Source of the DNA: an uncultured Porphyromonadaceae bacterium
Lineage (GTDB): Bacteria > Bacteroidota > Bacteroidia > Bacteroidales > Muribaculaceae
Assembly (NCBI GenBank): GCA_945873625.1
Contig: CAMCDS010000025.1
Location: 1-32,076, forward strand
Direction of reading: 5' to 3'
Length of the DNA stretch: 32,076 nucleotides
Within the stretch, counting starts at the first letter, position 1. Every line of letters starts with the position of its first letter. Shown in pieces: positions 6,949 to 17,900 of the stretch. The notes beneath the pieces were generated by a model. It was not told the origin of the DNA, searched no databases, and worked only from the letters and a program-made list of their open reading frames with translations. The translations under genes and the position numbers were made by a program.

Positions 6949-7392
6949 ATGAAGATACCCGACAAATGGTGGAGCGCCCCGGCCGAGGGCGACAACGGCA
7001 AGACGGTGATCGTTACCGGCCTCGACGGCGTCGACGCCCTGCGCGAGAGCGGCAAATACATCTATCGCCTCGACGTGAGCTGGGACTACGACCCCCTCCC
7101 CTCCGGAATGCCCTCCGATGACGACGCCCGGCTCATGGAGCAGGCCACCGACTCGCTCATAGCTGCTTTCAAGAAAAACAAAGCTGCCGTGATGACAGGC
7201 ATATACACCGGCGACGGCCGGCGCGACTGGATATTCTATTGCCTCAACCTCCGCGTATTCTCCGGCGTCTTCAACAAGGCCCTCGCCGACCTTCCGCAGA
7301 TGCCGCTCAAGATTGAGGCCACGGAAGACCCCGAATGGGAGGAATACCTCACCATGCGCGAGAACACCTACATCGACCCCGATGCAGAATAA
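6949..7392 (+). CDS. DUF695 domain protein
   Basis: The 147-residue product matches the DUF695 family as I know it: an N-terminal strand ending in KTVIVTGLDG, YRLDVSWDYDPLPSGMPSD (about 41-59), AVMTGIYTGDGRRDWIFY (about 79-96), and the closing block IEATEDPEWEEYLTMRENTY. The family has no known function. No signal peptide or membrane segment is present. The ATG lies two bases after the stop of the DUF2027-Smr gene, indicating translational coupling as the last gene of the phoH operon. The 39-bp gap before the GH13 gene has no clear terminator or full promoter. Confidence 0.85.
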   Translation: MKIPDKWWSAPAEGDNGKTVIVTGLDGVDALRESGKYIYRLDVSWDYDPLPSGMPSDDDARLMEQATDSLIAAFKKNKAAVMTGIYTGDGRRDWIFYCLNLRVFSGVFNKALADLPQMPLKIEATEDPEWEEYLTMRENTYIDPDAE

Positions 7393-7431
7393 AGACCGCT
7401 GATTCTCACTTAACTAAATACTTTTCCCGAC

Positions 7432-10218
7432 ATGTTCAGATCTATTTTTACGCTTATGGCGGCGCTCCTGCTATGCCTGCCCGCAGTGCGCGCCCAGGTT
7501 ACTTCCGAACCGTCTCCGCTGATGGAAGACTCGCAGGGAGTGGCTGTGTTTTTCCATGCCGATCAGGGCAACAAGGGGCTGGCCGGTCAGCCTGCCTCGG
7601 CTCAGATTTACGCCCACACCGGCGTGATAACCTCTACCTCGACATCCGACAGCGACTGGCAGTACGCTCCCCAGTGGGGCGACAATGCCGCCAAATACAA
7701 GCTGGAGTATGTCAGCCCGAATCTGTGGAAACTCAACATCGGCTCAATCCGCGAATACTATGGCATCACCGACCCCTCGGTAATAGTGAAGAAGCTCGCC
7801 TTCGTGTTCCGCACCGCCGACAACAAAAAGGAGGGTAAGGCCGAGGGCAACAAAGACATCTTCCTCAACGTATATCAGCCCGGCGCCCACATCGAGCTCT
7901 CATCCTCGGCCTCTTCGGCTTTCGTGCCCAAGGGTGAGGACGTTCAGTTCACCGCCAAGGCCACGGTGGCCGGCAAGATCGAGATTCTCGTCAACGGCAG
8001 CGCCGTGGCCTCGAAAGAGAATGCCACAGAGCTGACCTACACCGTATCGACGCAAGACGACGCATGGACGTGCAGCGCTCGCCTGACCGCCGGCGACGGC
8101 GCTACGGCCGAATCGGAAGCACTCTCCTTCCGTGCGCTCGTGCCCTCGCCTCAGGCAGCGTATCCCGGCGGCTCGCCCGTGATGGGCGCCGTGCGCGACG
8201 GCCGCTCGGTAGTGTTCTGCATCGCAGCCCCTCAGAAGCAGTCGGCCTACCTCATCTGCTCCGCCGACGGATATGAGATCGCCTCCGCGCGCCTCATGAA
8301 CTATTGCGAGAATGGCGGACAGCGCTACTTCTGGACCCGTATGGACAACACTGACCCTGCGTCAGACCTCATCTATTATTACAACATCGACGGCCGCTAT
8401 AACGTGGGCGACCCCTACGCACGCCTCGTGCTCGACCCCCAGAACGACCGATATATCGCTCCCGATGTCTTCCCCATGCTTCCGGCATACCCCTCCGACA
8501 AGGTGCGCGAAGTGGCTCTCGCAGTGCTCCCAGCCGCATCAAGCGAGTGGGCCGACGGCAATTTCAAATGGAATATGGCTGATTTCAAAGGAGCCGACCG
8601 CACAGACCTCCGCATCTATGAGCTGCTGCTGCGCGACTTCACCGGCACCGAAGGCGAAGCTCGCGGCAATGGCACAGTGCGTCAGGCCATCGACCGCATC
8701 CCCTACCTCAAGGAGCTCGGAGTCAACGCCGTGGAGCTGCTTCCCATCAACGAGTTCAACGGCAACATCTCGTGGGGCTACAATCCCAACTTCTACTTCG
8801 CGCCCGACAAGGCCTATGGCACCCCCGCCGACTACAAGGAGTTTATCGACAAATGCCACGAAGCCGGAATGGCTGTGATACTCGACATGGTGTTTAACCA
8901 GGCCGACTGGCAGCATCCCTGGTATCAGATGTATGAAACGGGACAAAATCCCTTCTTCAATGCAACCGCTCCCCACGCCTACAGCGTGCTCAACGACTGG
9001 AACCAGGGCAATCCTCTGGTGCAGAAGCAATGGGAAGACGTGCTGAAATACTGGCTTGAAGAGTATAACGTAGACGGCTTCCGATTCGACCTCGTGAAAG
9101 GTCTGGGCGACAACAGCTCGTATGCCAACGCCGGCGACGCCGCCACCAACGCCTTCAATCAGAGCCGTATCGACCGTATGCAGGCCCTGCAGAAGGTGGT
9201 AGACAGCGTGAAGCCCGGAGCATATTTCATCAACGAAAACCTCGCCACGGCTCCCGAAGAGAACGCCATGGCCGCTTTCGGACAGCTCAACTGGGCCAAC
9301 ATCAACGACCCCGGATGCCAGTATGCAATGGGATATTCGTCCAACTCCAACCTCAACCGCATGTATGCTCCCTCCGACAGCCGCACATGGGGATCGACCG
9401 TAAGCTATCTCGAAAGCCACGACGAGCAGCGCCTCGCCTACAAGCAGGCGCAATGGGGCGTGGCCGGTGTCAAAGGTAATCTCGAAACCTCGATGCTTCG
9501 TCTCGGCTCATGCGCCGCGCAGATGATACTCGCTCCCGGTTCGCACATGATATGGCAGTTCTCCGAAATGGGCAACGACCAGAACACGAAGAACAGCGAC
9601 GGAGGAAACAACACCGACCCCAAGACCGTATGCTGGAGCCTTCTCGACCAGCCCGAACGGAAACATCTCGTTGACACCTACCGCAATCTGCACCGCATAC
9701 GTGCCGGATTCCCCGAACTCTTCTCGCAGGCAGCCTCTTACGAAGCCAAATGCTCCGCCTCCGACTGGGCAAACGGCCGATACATGATCTCGCGCCACGG
9801 CGACATGGAACTCTACACCGTGCTCAATCCCAACGTAAGCGGCACCCTGGCGGTGAATGTCGACTTCACCCACAAAGACAATTCGCAATACAGCATTGTG
9901 ATGCAGAGCTCGGGACAGAACGCCTCGTTCGACGCCGCCGCCGGCATAGTCAACGTTCCCGCCAACAGCTTCGTGGTGATTGGCAAAGGCGACTTCTCGG
10001 GCGTAGACACCTCCGACGCGGCCATCGGCTCAGCCGCTACCGTCTACGGCACCGACGGAGCCGTGGTGGTCATCTCCGACACCCCCGCCACCGTCTACTC
10101 CCTTTCGGGAGCCATCGTGGCCGCCGACACCGCCACCGGACGCCGCGAGCTGCCGGCCGCACCGGGCATCTACATCGTCCGCACCGCCGCCACCTCCACC
10201 AAAGTCCTCGTCAGATAA
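7432..10218 (+). CDS. Secreted GH13 alpha-amylase-family enzyme with sorting tail
   Basis: The 928-residue product should hydrolyse or rearrange alpha-glucans such as starch or glycogen outside the cytosol. A signal peptide (MFRSIFTLMAALLLCLPAVRAQ) leads into about 230 residues of beta-rich, starch-binding-like sequence and a CBM48-like region (about 245-345). The GH13 barrel follows from about 385. Its four conserved regions are visible: DMVFNQ (485-490), GFRFDLVKG with nucleophile Asp553, INEN with acid/base Glu602, and ESHDEQR with His663-Asp664. The His usually ending region I is Gln490. The C-terminus (about 888-928) reads VYSLSGAIVA then GIYIVRT and KVLVR, a type IX-like sorting tail. 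Substrate specificity cannot be told from sequence. It ends convergently with the M6 protease gene. Confidence 0.9.
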   Translation: MFRSIFTLMAALLLCLPAVRAQVTSEPSPLMEDSQGVAVFFHADQGNKGLAGQPASAQIYAHTGVITSTSTSDSDWQYAPQWGDNAAKYKLEYVSPNLWKLNIGSIREYYGITDPSVIVKKLAFVFRTADNKKEGKAEGNKDIFLNVYQPGAHIELSSSASSAFVPKGEDVQFTAKATVAGKIEILVNGSAVASKENATELTYTVSTQDDAWTCSARLTAGDGATAESEALSFRALVPSPQAAYPGGSPVMGAVRDGRSVVFCIAAPQKQSAYLICSADGYEIASARLMNYCENGGQRYFWTRMDNTDPASDLIYYYNIDGRYNVGDPYARLVLDPQNDRYIAPDVFPMLPAYPSDKVREVALAVLPAASSEWADGNFKWNMADFKGADRTDLRIYELLLRDFTGTEGEARGNGTVRQAIDRIPYLKELGVNAVELLPINEFNGNISWGYNPNFYFAPDKAYGTPADYKEFIDKCHEAGMAVILDMVFNQADWQHPWYQMYETGQNPFFNATAPHAYSVLNDWNQGNPLVQKQWEDVLKYWLEEYNVDGFRFDLVKGLGDNSSYANAGDAATNAFNQSRIDRMQALQKVVDSVKPGAYFINENLATAPEENAMAAFGQLNWANINDPGCQYAMGYSSNSNLNRMYAPSDSRTWGSTVSYLESHDEQRLAYKQAQWGVAGVKGNLETSMLRLGSCAAQMILAPGSHMIWQFSEMGNDQNTKNSDGGNNTDPKTVCWSLLDQPERKHLVDTYRNLHRIRAGFPELFSQAASYEAKCSASDWANGRYMISRHGDMELYTVLNPNVSGTLAVNVDFTHKDNSQYSIVMQSSGQNASFDAAAGIVNVPANSFVVIGKGDFSGVDTSDAAIGSAATVYGTDGAVVVISDTPATVYSLSGAIVAADTATGRRELPAAPGIYIVRTAATSTKVLVR

Positions 10219-10273
10219 CCCCTCCCATACCGAAATCCGAGAGCCTAAGTCCGCTCTTGGAGTTATATTGCAG

Positions 10274-10305
10274 AGAGGGCCGCGTCGGTGATGACGCGGC
10301 CCTCT
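10274..10305. terminator. Shared hairpin between convergent genes
   Basis: A 13-bp GC-rich perfect stem (10274-10286 pairing with 10293-10305, 6-nt loop) lies between the 3' ends of the GH13 gene and the M6 protease gene. There is no long T-run on either side, so it may act as a weak bidirectional terminator or a 3'-end stabiliser. Confidence 0.65.
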
Positions 10306-10333
10306 TGCCTACACATTGTACGGATGAACGCAG

Positions 10334-13087
10334 TTATCTGAGAATCATCATTTTCTTTCCGTTGATGATGTATACGCCCGAGGGGAGTTCATTCACGTCG
10401 GTGCGGATGCGGATACCCTGCAGGTTGTAGACCACAGTGGCCTTCTCTGCGGAGTCGTCGATGCCGGCCACTCCGTTGATGCCGGTGTCTTCTACGGGCA
10501 TCACGTCCGAAACCAGCGACCTGCGGCTACCGTTGAGCGCCGTCAGGCTGTAAGCGTATCTGCGGGTGGCGTCGAGTCCGGTAACGCGATAGTGGCAGTT
10601 GCCCGACCAGTTGGTGCCGAAGGCGTTGCCCGAGGCGGGACCGACCTCTACCGTATTGTCGGGGGTGAAGCGGTCATACACGTAATGAAGCGTGATATCG
10701 TCCATAAGCACGTAGCCGCCGATTACGCCCTCTTCGCGCGTAAGCACAAACCTCACGCTGTCGGCAGCGGCCACCTCAACAGTCTCGTTGATGGCGCGCT
10801 TGCGGTCGGCGACGTGCTTCCACACCTCTTTCCATTCACCTCCCTCGCAGCTCTCGGCCGTGAGGATGAGACCGCCTTTGGTGGGCATGAACCAGAAATC
10901 CACCTTGTCGAGGGTCTCGCCGGGCATGGCCACGGTGAGGGTGGCATTGTCGTCGCGCAGACGGATAGAGGGAGCTGCCACGCCGAAATCCTCCTCGTTG
11001 CGTCCCTGGCGTGCGGTAAGCGTCCACCCCTCGGGGAGGTTCTGCACGCTGGTCGAGAAGTTGTCGAAGCCGTGGGTGAACTCGCCCTCGCCGTCGTGGG
11101 TGCTGACATAGATGTCGATGGCATAGTCCGTAGCCTCGGGCATACCCGTCCAGCGGGCTATGAACTCGGTGTCTTTCACGTCGGCCGCGGGAAGCACCAC
11201 GGGCTTCTTCTCCTCAATCTGGAGCGGGAGCGTCGAGAAGTTCACCTTCACCTTTTCCGAGACGAGGGTGCCGAGGCGGGCCGAGACCGTTACGGTATAG
11301 TCGGTCTCGGGTTCGAGATTGCCGACTGTGAGCGTACCGCCCTCGGTGATTACGTCGTCAAACACCTCTTCGCCTCCTTTCGATACGGTTACGTCCACCT
11401 GCTCGGCCGGACCGCTGACCTCGACGGTAATGGCGGCCGACGTTCCCATTATGGAACCGACCTCCACCTTCGGCTCGGAGAGTCTGTAGCCTGAATTGCT
11501 GAGAAGGAAACGGCAGTCGCCCCCCTCGTCTTCCTCCACCCAGTCGAATCCGAATACCGAGCTTGTGTCCCACGCCTGGAAGTTATACGACGTGATTCCC
11601 TTCGAGCCGGGGAAAGGGTCGCTGGGCGAGCCTGCCGTCGAATAGATACCCGACGACTCCACGATGTCTACCATCTGGTGGCCCTGGTCGTTGTTGACTT
11701 TGTTCTGATCCCATTTCACCTGGTCTTCCTCGATGTGCCACACCACGATGCCGTGGCCGGGGATATACTTGTCCCACCCCTTCTGCTGGCGGTTCTCGAT
11801 GAGGAAATACTCCCTGTCGTTGGCTTTCACCGTCACGCGGTAGGCCTCGCCCGAGTCGATGTAGGGTTTCATCGAGATCATCTCCGGCAGCTTGGTTCCG
11901 AGCTCCTTCGGATCCGTCCATCCGAGCGAATAGCGCTCGAAAGCCGAGAAAGTGGGGGGAGTGTTCTGATTGTTGTTGTAAGAGCCCTGCGACATCACGT
12001 CCCACTCGCCCACATTGTTCGGGGGATTGCCCAGGCTGCTGGCGGTGTTGTAGTGGTCGGCGAAACCGAGCACGTGGCCGAACTCATGCACGAAAGTGCC
12101 GATGCCGACCGGATGGTTGGTCTGTCCGTTCACCTGCTGCGAGACAGTATAGCGGTTGAACACCACTCCGTCCATCTCAAATTCGGCGTGTCTGTACTGC
12201 AACTCGTAGCTGTGGGGCCAGATGGCGTCGGAGACGCTGGAGTCGGCCTGTCCGTAGCCGGCGTAGAGGCAATAGACGTTGTCGACCTTGCCGTCGCCGT
12301 CGGTGTCGAAGTCCTTGAAGTTGACGTCGTATTTCTCCTTCACGAGACGTGCGGCCTCCTCGATCATCCTGTAGGTCAGGTCAGAGCCGTGGTTGCCGGC
12401 ATAGTCGGCGTAGTTGCCTTCGAGCGTTACGGGGCCGAAGACGCGGAACTGCGGGTCGTATTTTCCGCACGAGCCCTGATAGTAGAAGTCGTGGGCCGAG
12501 CCGGTGCCTCCGAAGTCGGAGAAACCTTCCTGATGGAAGAAGCGCTCATAATAGGCCATGGGATCGGGCATATCGGGGCAGTCGGAGAATTTCCTGTTGG
12601 CAAACTCCACGAGGAAGACGAGCACATCGTGCTTACCGAGGGTGGGCACGTCGCTTATGCGCACTATCTTCTGCGGGCCGGCGGCCGGGGCCTTGCGTGC
12701 GGCCGAGAGAGCCGAGGCTTCGGCGCGTGCCTGAGCCCAGTCGCCCTCAAACTTTCGCATCACGGCCTCACGGTCGATCGACGCGAGCAGCCCCTTCTCC
12801 GCTACGCCGCGCGCCTCGGGGTCGGCCGCGGCCACGCCGGTGGCTCTCAACGCCTCCCCTTTCAGCTCGGCATACTCGTAGTTTCGCGTGGCGGCGTTGA
12901 ATATCAGCGGATAGCCGTCGGAGGTAAGGGTGATGCTGCCGTATTCGTCGCCCACACGACGGATTGACAGCTCCTTGCCGTCGGCCTGCCGCGCGCTCAT
13001 CAGTCCGGGAAAGGCGGGCACGGCCGAGGCCGCGAACGCCCCCAGCGCCAGCAGGGCGGACGCAAGTCGGATTCTTGATTTATCCAT
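10334..13087 (-). CDS. Secreted M6-family metalloprotease with sorting tail
   Basis: The 917-residue product is a zinc protease of the M6 (immune inhibitor A-like) group. It has a signal peptide (residues 1 to about 24) and a propeptide-like region to about 140. The catalytic domain contains HEFGHVLGFAD (334-344), in which the two His bind zinc and the Glu is catalytic. A calcium-loop-like DTDGDGKVDN lies at 261-270. After the catalytic domain (about 150-500) come Fn3-like and jelly-roll-like modules (about 555-870). The tail is VVYNLQGIRIR then GVYIING, ending KKMMILR, again a type IX-like sorting signal. The gene starts 17 bp after the Omp28-like gene, so the two are probably one transcript. 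Its target could be host or dietary protein, or proteins of its own locus. Confidence 0.9.
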   Translation of the reverse strand: MDKSRIRLASALLALGAFAASAVPAFPGLMSARQADGKELSIRRVGDEYGSITLTSDGYPLIFNAATRNYEYAELKGEALRATGVAAADPEARGVAEKGLLASIDREAVMRKFEGDWAQARAEASALSAARKAPAAGPQKIVRISDVPTLGKHDVLVFLVEFANRKFSDCPDMPDPMAYYERFFHQEGFSDFGGTGSAHDFYYQGSCGKYDPQFRVFGPVTLEGNYADYAGNHGSDLTYRMIEEAARLVKEKYDVNFKDFDTDGDGKVDNVYCLYAGYGQADSSVSDAIWPHSYELQYRHAEFEMDGVVFNRYTVSQQVNGQTNHPVGIGTFVHEFGHVLGFADHYNTASSLGNPPNNVGEWDVMSQGSYNNNQNTPPTFSAFERYSLGWTDPKELGTKLPEMISMKPYIDSGEAYRVTVKANDREYFLIENRQQKGWDKYIPGHGIVVWHIEEDQVKWDQNKVNNDQGHQMVDIVESSGIYSTAGSPSDPFPGSKGITSYNFQAWDTSSVFGFDWVEEDEGGDCRFLLSNSGYRLSEPKVEVGSIMGTSAAITVEVSGPAEQVDVTVSKGGEEVFDDVITEGGTLTVGNLEPETDYTVTVSARLGTLVSEKVKVNFSTLPLQIEEKKPVVLPAADVKDTEFIARWTGMPEATDYAIDIYVSTHDGEGEFTHGFDNFSTSVQNLPEGWTLTARQGRNEEDFGVAAPSIRLRDDNATLTVAMPGETLDKVDFWFMPTKGGLILTAESCEGGEWKEVWKHVADRKRAINETVEVAAADSVRFVLTREEGVIGGYVLMDDITLHYVYDRFTPDNTVEVGPASGNAFGTNWSGNCHYRVTGLDATRRYAYSLTALNGSRRSLVSDVMPVEDTGINGVAGIDDSAEKATVVYNLQGIRIRTDVNELPSGVYIINGKKMMILR

Positions 13088-13104
13088 AGTCAGTGGTATC
13101 GTTG

Positions 13105-14820
13105 TTATTTGGTTGTTTTCACTATTTTACGCACTGAGCCGTCGGTGTATCTCACGATGTTGACACCCTCGGCCGGCTCATCGAGGCGCACTCCCGAAAG
13201 GGTATATATGGCGGCTATCTCCGCTTCCTCGCCTACCGTCCCCTCTACTCCGGAGTCGTCGATTTTGTCGCTGCCCACGAGTGGGAGTTTCTCGGCATTG
13301 TAGACGCCGCAGTTGTTGGGGTCGTCGCCGTCGCGGTTCGACACGAAGGCCACCACCTCCATATTGTCGACGTTCCACGCCTCATCAATCTTCGCGGAGT
13401 AGGTTGCCAGCGTGGTATCGTCGGAACTGAGCTCCACCGGGTCGCCGAGCACTTCGGTCATGAACATACGGTTGGCGTGTTCGTGCACATAGTCGTTGAA
13501 GTTGGGCGACTGGAAGGCCACCATTCCGCTTTCGAGCAGATAGACGCTCACCGACGGATTGGCGCCGACGGCCATCCCCTCCACCTGCCTCACCGCTACC
13601 TGCACTGTGAGTCTGCGCGTCGAGGCGTCGTAGTTGCGCTTCAGGTCGAGGGCCACCTCGGCGGGACTGTCGAGACGGGCGAGAATCCTGGGGCGCATAT
13701 AGTCGTCGATCTGGCTCACCGGGCCGGGATTGCCGGGAGCGGGCTGGCGGTCGAACATCACCGCCGGAGCGAAGGTAGTGCTGCTGTTGTAGAAGCAATG
13801 GAGAAGCGTGCTGCCGGCCACGGTGAAAATGTCGGGAGAGAAACCCGTATGGTGGGCCACCATCACCACTCTGTCGAGCCCCTTCACTGCTTTGTCGAGA
13901 ATCTCCTTGCCGGTCGGGCAGTTGACGCATCCCTGACTCGTGAACTCCTCGATGAGCACCTTGCGTTCCACCACCTCGCCTATCACGCGCACCTCGGCCT
14001 TCGCCTCGTCGTTGAAGGCGTATTCGTCGGCCTTGCCGTCTACCGAGACTATCCTCAGTTTAGCGTCGTAGTTGCCGGTGCGGCCCATTCCCTTCATCTC
14101 GAGCGAATACTCGCCTACCTCGCCGGGGAGCACGTCGGCCACCTGCGCGTCGCCTTCCATGGTGCCTTCGCCCATGTCGACCGAGAGACGCACTTTCGAG
14201 AGAATACGGTTAGTATTGTTGCGGATATTTCCTTTCAATGTAAAGGGGGTGTCGAGCCCTACGGTACGGCCGGTGGCCGAGATGAGGGCGGCGTCGGTCT
14301 TAGTATAGCTCCCGCCGTCGATGAGGAGCTGGAGGCAGAGGGGGTCGGTGCCCCCTTCGGTGAGGTCTTTCCACGCCATCCCTTCAAGAGCCATGCAGGC
14401 GCCTGACGAAGTATAGTCCCCTGCCGCCGACACACCCGGACGCACGCCGGTATTCACCTCATAACCCACCACCACGTCGGAGGCAGGATATTCAAGCGTC
14501 TTCGGAAAAATGATGTCGCTCCATCCCTCATAGAGCGAGCCGGTCTGAAATGAATAGATGTCGGATCCGTCGACCCGACTGCGTATAAATATCTTCACGC
14601 CCTTGCTTGCGTCGGCGGCAAGGCCGATACGCACGCCTGTTATCGTCGAACCCTGATACATTGGGAAGTCTGAGGCCGGGAGGCGTATGGCCACGGCGTT
14701 GGCGCCTGACAGCGAACCGCCGACCATGCTTCCGTCGCAGTATCCGAGCGAGACATCGTCGGCAAAGGCATAAGCACAAAAAAGCTGTGATAACAGAAGG
14801 GGATAGTATATTTTTTTCAT
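13105..14820 (-). CDS. Omp28-related thioredoxin-fold secreted protein
   Basis: The 571-residue product has a signal peptide (1 to about 20), an N-terminal jelly-roll-like domain (about 22-170), and an Ig-like domain (about 175-280). An Omp28-type region starts at KVLIEEFTSQGCVNC (287-301) with a CxxC pair, Cys298 and Cys301. Omp28 family proteins are outer-surface or secreted proteins with a thioredoxin-like fold; the best known is from Porphyromonas gingivalis. The tail (about 537-571) reads IYTLSGVRLD and ends with basic residues, a variant of the sorting tail in the neighbouring genes. It sits between the giant surface-protein gene and the M6 protease gene. A redox or disulfide role is suggested by the CxxC but not shown. 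Confidence 0.85.
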   Translation of the reverse strand: MKKIYYPLLLSQLFCAYAFADDVSLGYCDGSMVGGSLSGANAVAIRLPASDFPMYQGSTITGVRIGLAADASKGVKIFIRSRVDGSDIYSFQTGSLYEGWSDIIFPKTLEYPASDVVVGYEVNTGVRPGVSAAGDYTSSGACMALEGMAWKDLTEGGTDPLCLQLLIDGGSYTKTDAALISATGRTVGLDTPFTLKGNIRNNTNRILSKVRLSVDMGEGTMEGDAQVADVLPGEVGEYSLEMKGMGRTGNYDAKLRIVSVDGKADEYAFNDEAKAEVRVIGEVVERKVLIEEFTSQGCVNCPTGKEILDKAVKGLDRVVMVAHHTGFSPDIFTVAGSTLLHCFYNSSTTFAPAVMFDRQPAPGNPGPVSQIDDYMRPRILARLDSPAEVALDLKRNYDASTRRLTVQVAVRQVEGMAVGANPSVSVYLLESGMVAFQSPNFNDYVHEHANRMFMTEVLGDPVELSSDDTTLATYSAKIDEAWNVDNMEVVAFVSNRDGDDPNNCGVYNAEKLPLVGSDKIDDSGVEGTVGEEAEIAAIYTLSGVRLDEPAEGVNIVRYTDGSVRKIVKTTK

Positions 14821-14846
14821 TTTACGTCTTTTAAATTTTTGATTTT

Positions 14847-14881
14847 GAAAAGGGAGGCTCCGGCCGGGGCCGAAGCCTCCC
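14847..14881 (-). terminator. Intrinsic terminator after the giant surface-protein gene
   Basis: On the minus strand GGGAGGCT (14881-14874) pairs with AGCCTCCC (14859-14852). The stem extends inward through a T-G wobble into CGGCC/GGCCG, and TTTTC follows. It lies 32 bp downstream of the giant gene's stop and separates it from the Omp28-like gene. No clear promoter for the latter is visible, so partial read-through is likely. Confidence 0.75.
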
Positions 14882-14912
14882 TACCTTTCACTTACAATTT
14901 AACATCACTAAG

Positions 14913-17900
14913 TCAAAGCATGAACTTGAATGTGCGGGTCTTGCCTTCGCAGCTGATGCGGAAGAGACATACGCCTGTCGCCGAGTCGACCTCCACCACA
15001 TTCTCGCCTGCCGCGAGCTGAGCGGAGAGCAGGGCGATGCCTGCAGTGTCGGCCACGTTGAGGGTAGCTTCGGCGGGCACGGTGATCATGAATCTTCCGT
15101 CGGCGATGCGCTTCACGCTGATGCCGTCGACAGCTATTTCGTCAACCTCGCTCACGCGGCCGTTGCCGTCGATTCCATAGTTGCAGAAAGCGGGTTCGGA
15201 ATTGCCCGAGGCATAGACTGCCTTCACGGCCCAGGTGTAGACGCCGGAGCCTCCGAGGTTGCTCCAGTCGGTATCCTTGAGGGTGGTCTCCGAAACCGGC
15301 TCCTGAGTGAGCAGCGTCCAGTTGGCCTCGTTGCCCTTGTCGGCTACCGGCAGACGGTAGACGAGATACCCCTTCACGGGATACTCCACAGCCGTCAGAC
15401 GGGGATGCTCCGCACTCTTGGCGGCGCGGTCGGCGCGCGAGAATGAGATTTCGGCCTTGGCCGGAGTCTCGATTACGCTCTGTGCCTCAGCAAGGGCGGG
15501 AGCCTTCTCGCCGGTCTTGTAGTAGAGGTTCTGGCAGAAGGTGTGGATAAGGTTGTTGTAGTTGAAGCCTGCCTGAACCGAGCTGAGCGTCTGCCAGCCC
15601 TGGCCGAAGTTGGCCCAGTCGCCGTGCGTCGGCACGAGGGGACCGTTGTCGATGCCGAGGGCGTTGCCCTGGCCGTGGAACTCATAACCCACGAGGAGGG
15701 TTTCCTCGCCTGTTACGCGGTAGGGAGTGTCGAACTCCACTTCGTTCCACTTGTTGAGCACCACACCGGAAGCATCGCCGGTGGCCACCTCGTCGACACT
15801 CATGTCGGCGTTGATGCGCCATACCTTGGCCACCCAGCGCGAGCTCTGGCTCACGGGGTTGCTCGAGCTCTGCGTGGGGAAGAACGAAATCTTCGTGATG
15901 TCGAGCTCCTTCATTCCCTTGGCCTCCTGGTCTTCGGGGGTGTAGAGCTGAGCCACGGCGCAGAAGCCTGTCGAGGTTCCGAATCCGCCGTAGGGGTTGT
16001 TGTTGTCCCAGTAGGTCCAGCCTTCCTGCGGAGCGTAGGCTCCGGGCTTGCGCCACTGCACGTCGACGCTCTTGTTGTCGGCGGTCGGGAACACCTCCAC
16101 GAATCCGGGAGCGGCCTTCACCTCCTTCAGCTCATAGCTGAGGTTGCTTTCAGCCTCGGTTACGTCGAGACGCTCGCTGATGTCCTCATAGCCGGGGAGA
16201 GTGATCCTGACTGTATAACCCTTACCCTTGGCCACTTCGGGAATCTCTACATGGCCGGCGGCGTTGACCTCGGCATGGTGGAGCACCTTGCTGCCTTTCA
16301 GGATAGTGAACATCGCGCCTTCGGCCGAGCGACCGTTGTTGACGGTGATGTCGGCGTTGACGAGCGACACCTTGCCCTTGCCCATCACTTTCGAGAGGGC
16401 TGCCTTCGATGCCACGTCGCCGTAGAACACGGCCTTGACGGCATACTGCCAGTCGGCGTCGGCAAGCGACTTCCATGCGGCGTCGGTGTAGGTCTCGCCT
16501 TCCAGAGGCTGAGCCGTTACCTTGGTCCACTTCGACTCGTCGTCGGCGTCGGCGGCTGCCAGACGGTAGATGTCGAACTTCACATCCTGCTTCACGAGCT
16601 GCTGCGGATCGGGAGTGTCGGTGATGTGCATCGACACCATCACGTTGCCCGAAGCTGTGGAGGGAGTCCATTCATACTTCCACGTCTTCTGGTTGAGCAT
16701 ATAGAAGAGGCTGCCGTTGTTGTTCACGTCGGCCGGACCCTCGTCGATGGCGAAGGGAGCAGTGTCGGAGGTGGAAGTGGCGCCGTATCCGTAGTAGTAG
16801 GTGCTTTCGGGATTGATCTTAATCGGCTCGTCGAGCTTCACGGTAATCCAGCTGCCTACCTCATAGTCGCTGACGGTGTAGTCCATGCGGACGAGCTCAA
16901 ACTGCTGGTCGAGCTTGTTGCCTTCCCACACGAGGGGCGAGTACGTGAGCGCGGCATTGGCATAGAACGAGATGGCGTCGATGTAGAAGTCGTCGTAGGT
17001 ATAGTTCTTGCGCATCTCGGGAGTGGAGCGCTGGCCTGTGATGAACTCCTGGCCCACGCCGAGCTGATAGGCGCTGCCGAAGTTGGGGTTGCCCACGGTG
17101 AGTTCAGCGGTTACGGCCGAAGTCGGAGCCTCCCATGCGAGGCGTGCCTCCTTGATGTAGTCCACAGCCTCGAAGTCGGCCGGAGCGGGCGATGCGAAGC
17201 GGAGCGCCACGTCGGCGGTGCTTTCCCTGGCGTCGACCTTCACCTGCGATATGCTGTTCTCGAAGAAAGGCTTGAGAACGATGAGTGTATAGTCGGCGAA
17301 GCGCACATTCTCGAATACCACGCTCTTCTTGCCGGCCTCTACGGTCTTGGTAACGCTCTTACCGTCGCCCAGGAGGCTGATTTCAGCACCCTCGGCGTTG
17401 CCGTAGTCGGGCGATACGTTGACTGTCAGGGTCGAATAGCGTCCCTTGTCGACGCCGTCGGAGAAGGTGGCCTTTGAAGTTACTCCGTCGCCCCATGCAT
17501 ACCGGTTGCCGTAGAAGGATGTAACGGCGAAGCGGTAGGGCTTCTGCTCGGCGTCTTTCCACGTCTCGTCGATGTAGCTGAGGCCGGTTACAGGCTCGGA
17601 GTTGAGCTTGGTCCACTGGGAGGTGTAGCCGTTCTCCTGTCCGGGGTTGACGCGATATACGTTGTAGCCCTTCACGAGGCTGCTTGCGGGCGCGGAGGCT
17701 ACGGGAGCCTGGGCCACGGGAGCGTCGAGCATCTCGATGCCGAGGCCTGAGAGGCCGGCGGAGGCGGGCTTTTCAGCCTTGGCCATCCCGGCCACGTCCT
17801 CAATGGAGATTATGTCGCCGAGGCGCGCCACCTTGGAGGGCGCGTCGGTCGGGAGCCAAGGTATGGCGGCGGTGTTGCGGTAGTTGCCGAATGTGGCGCG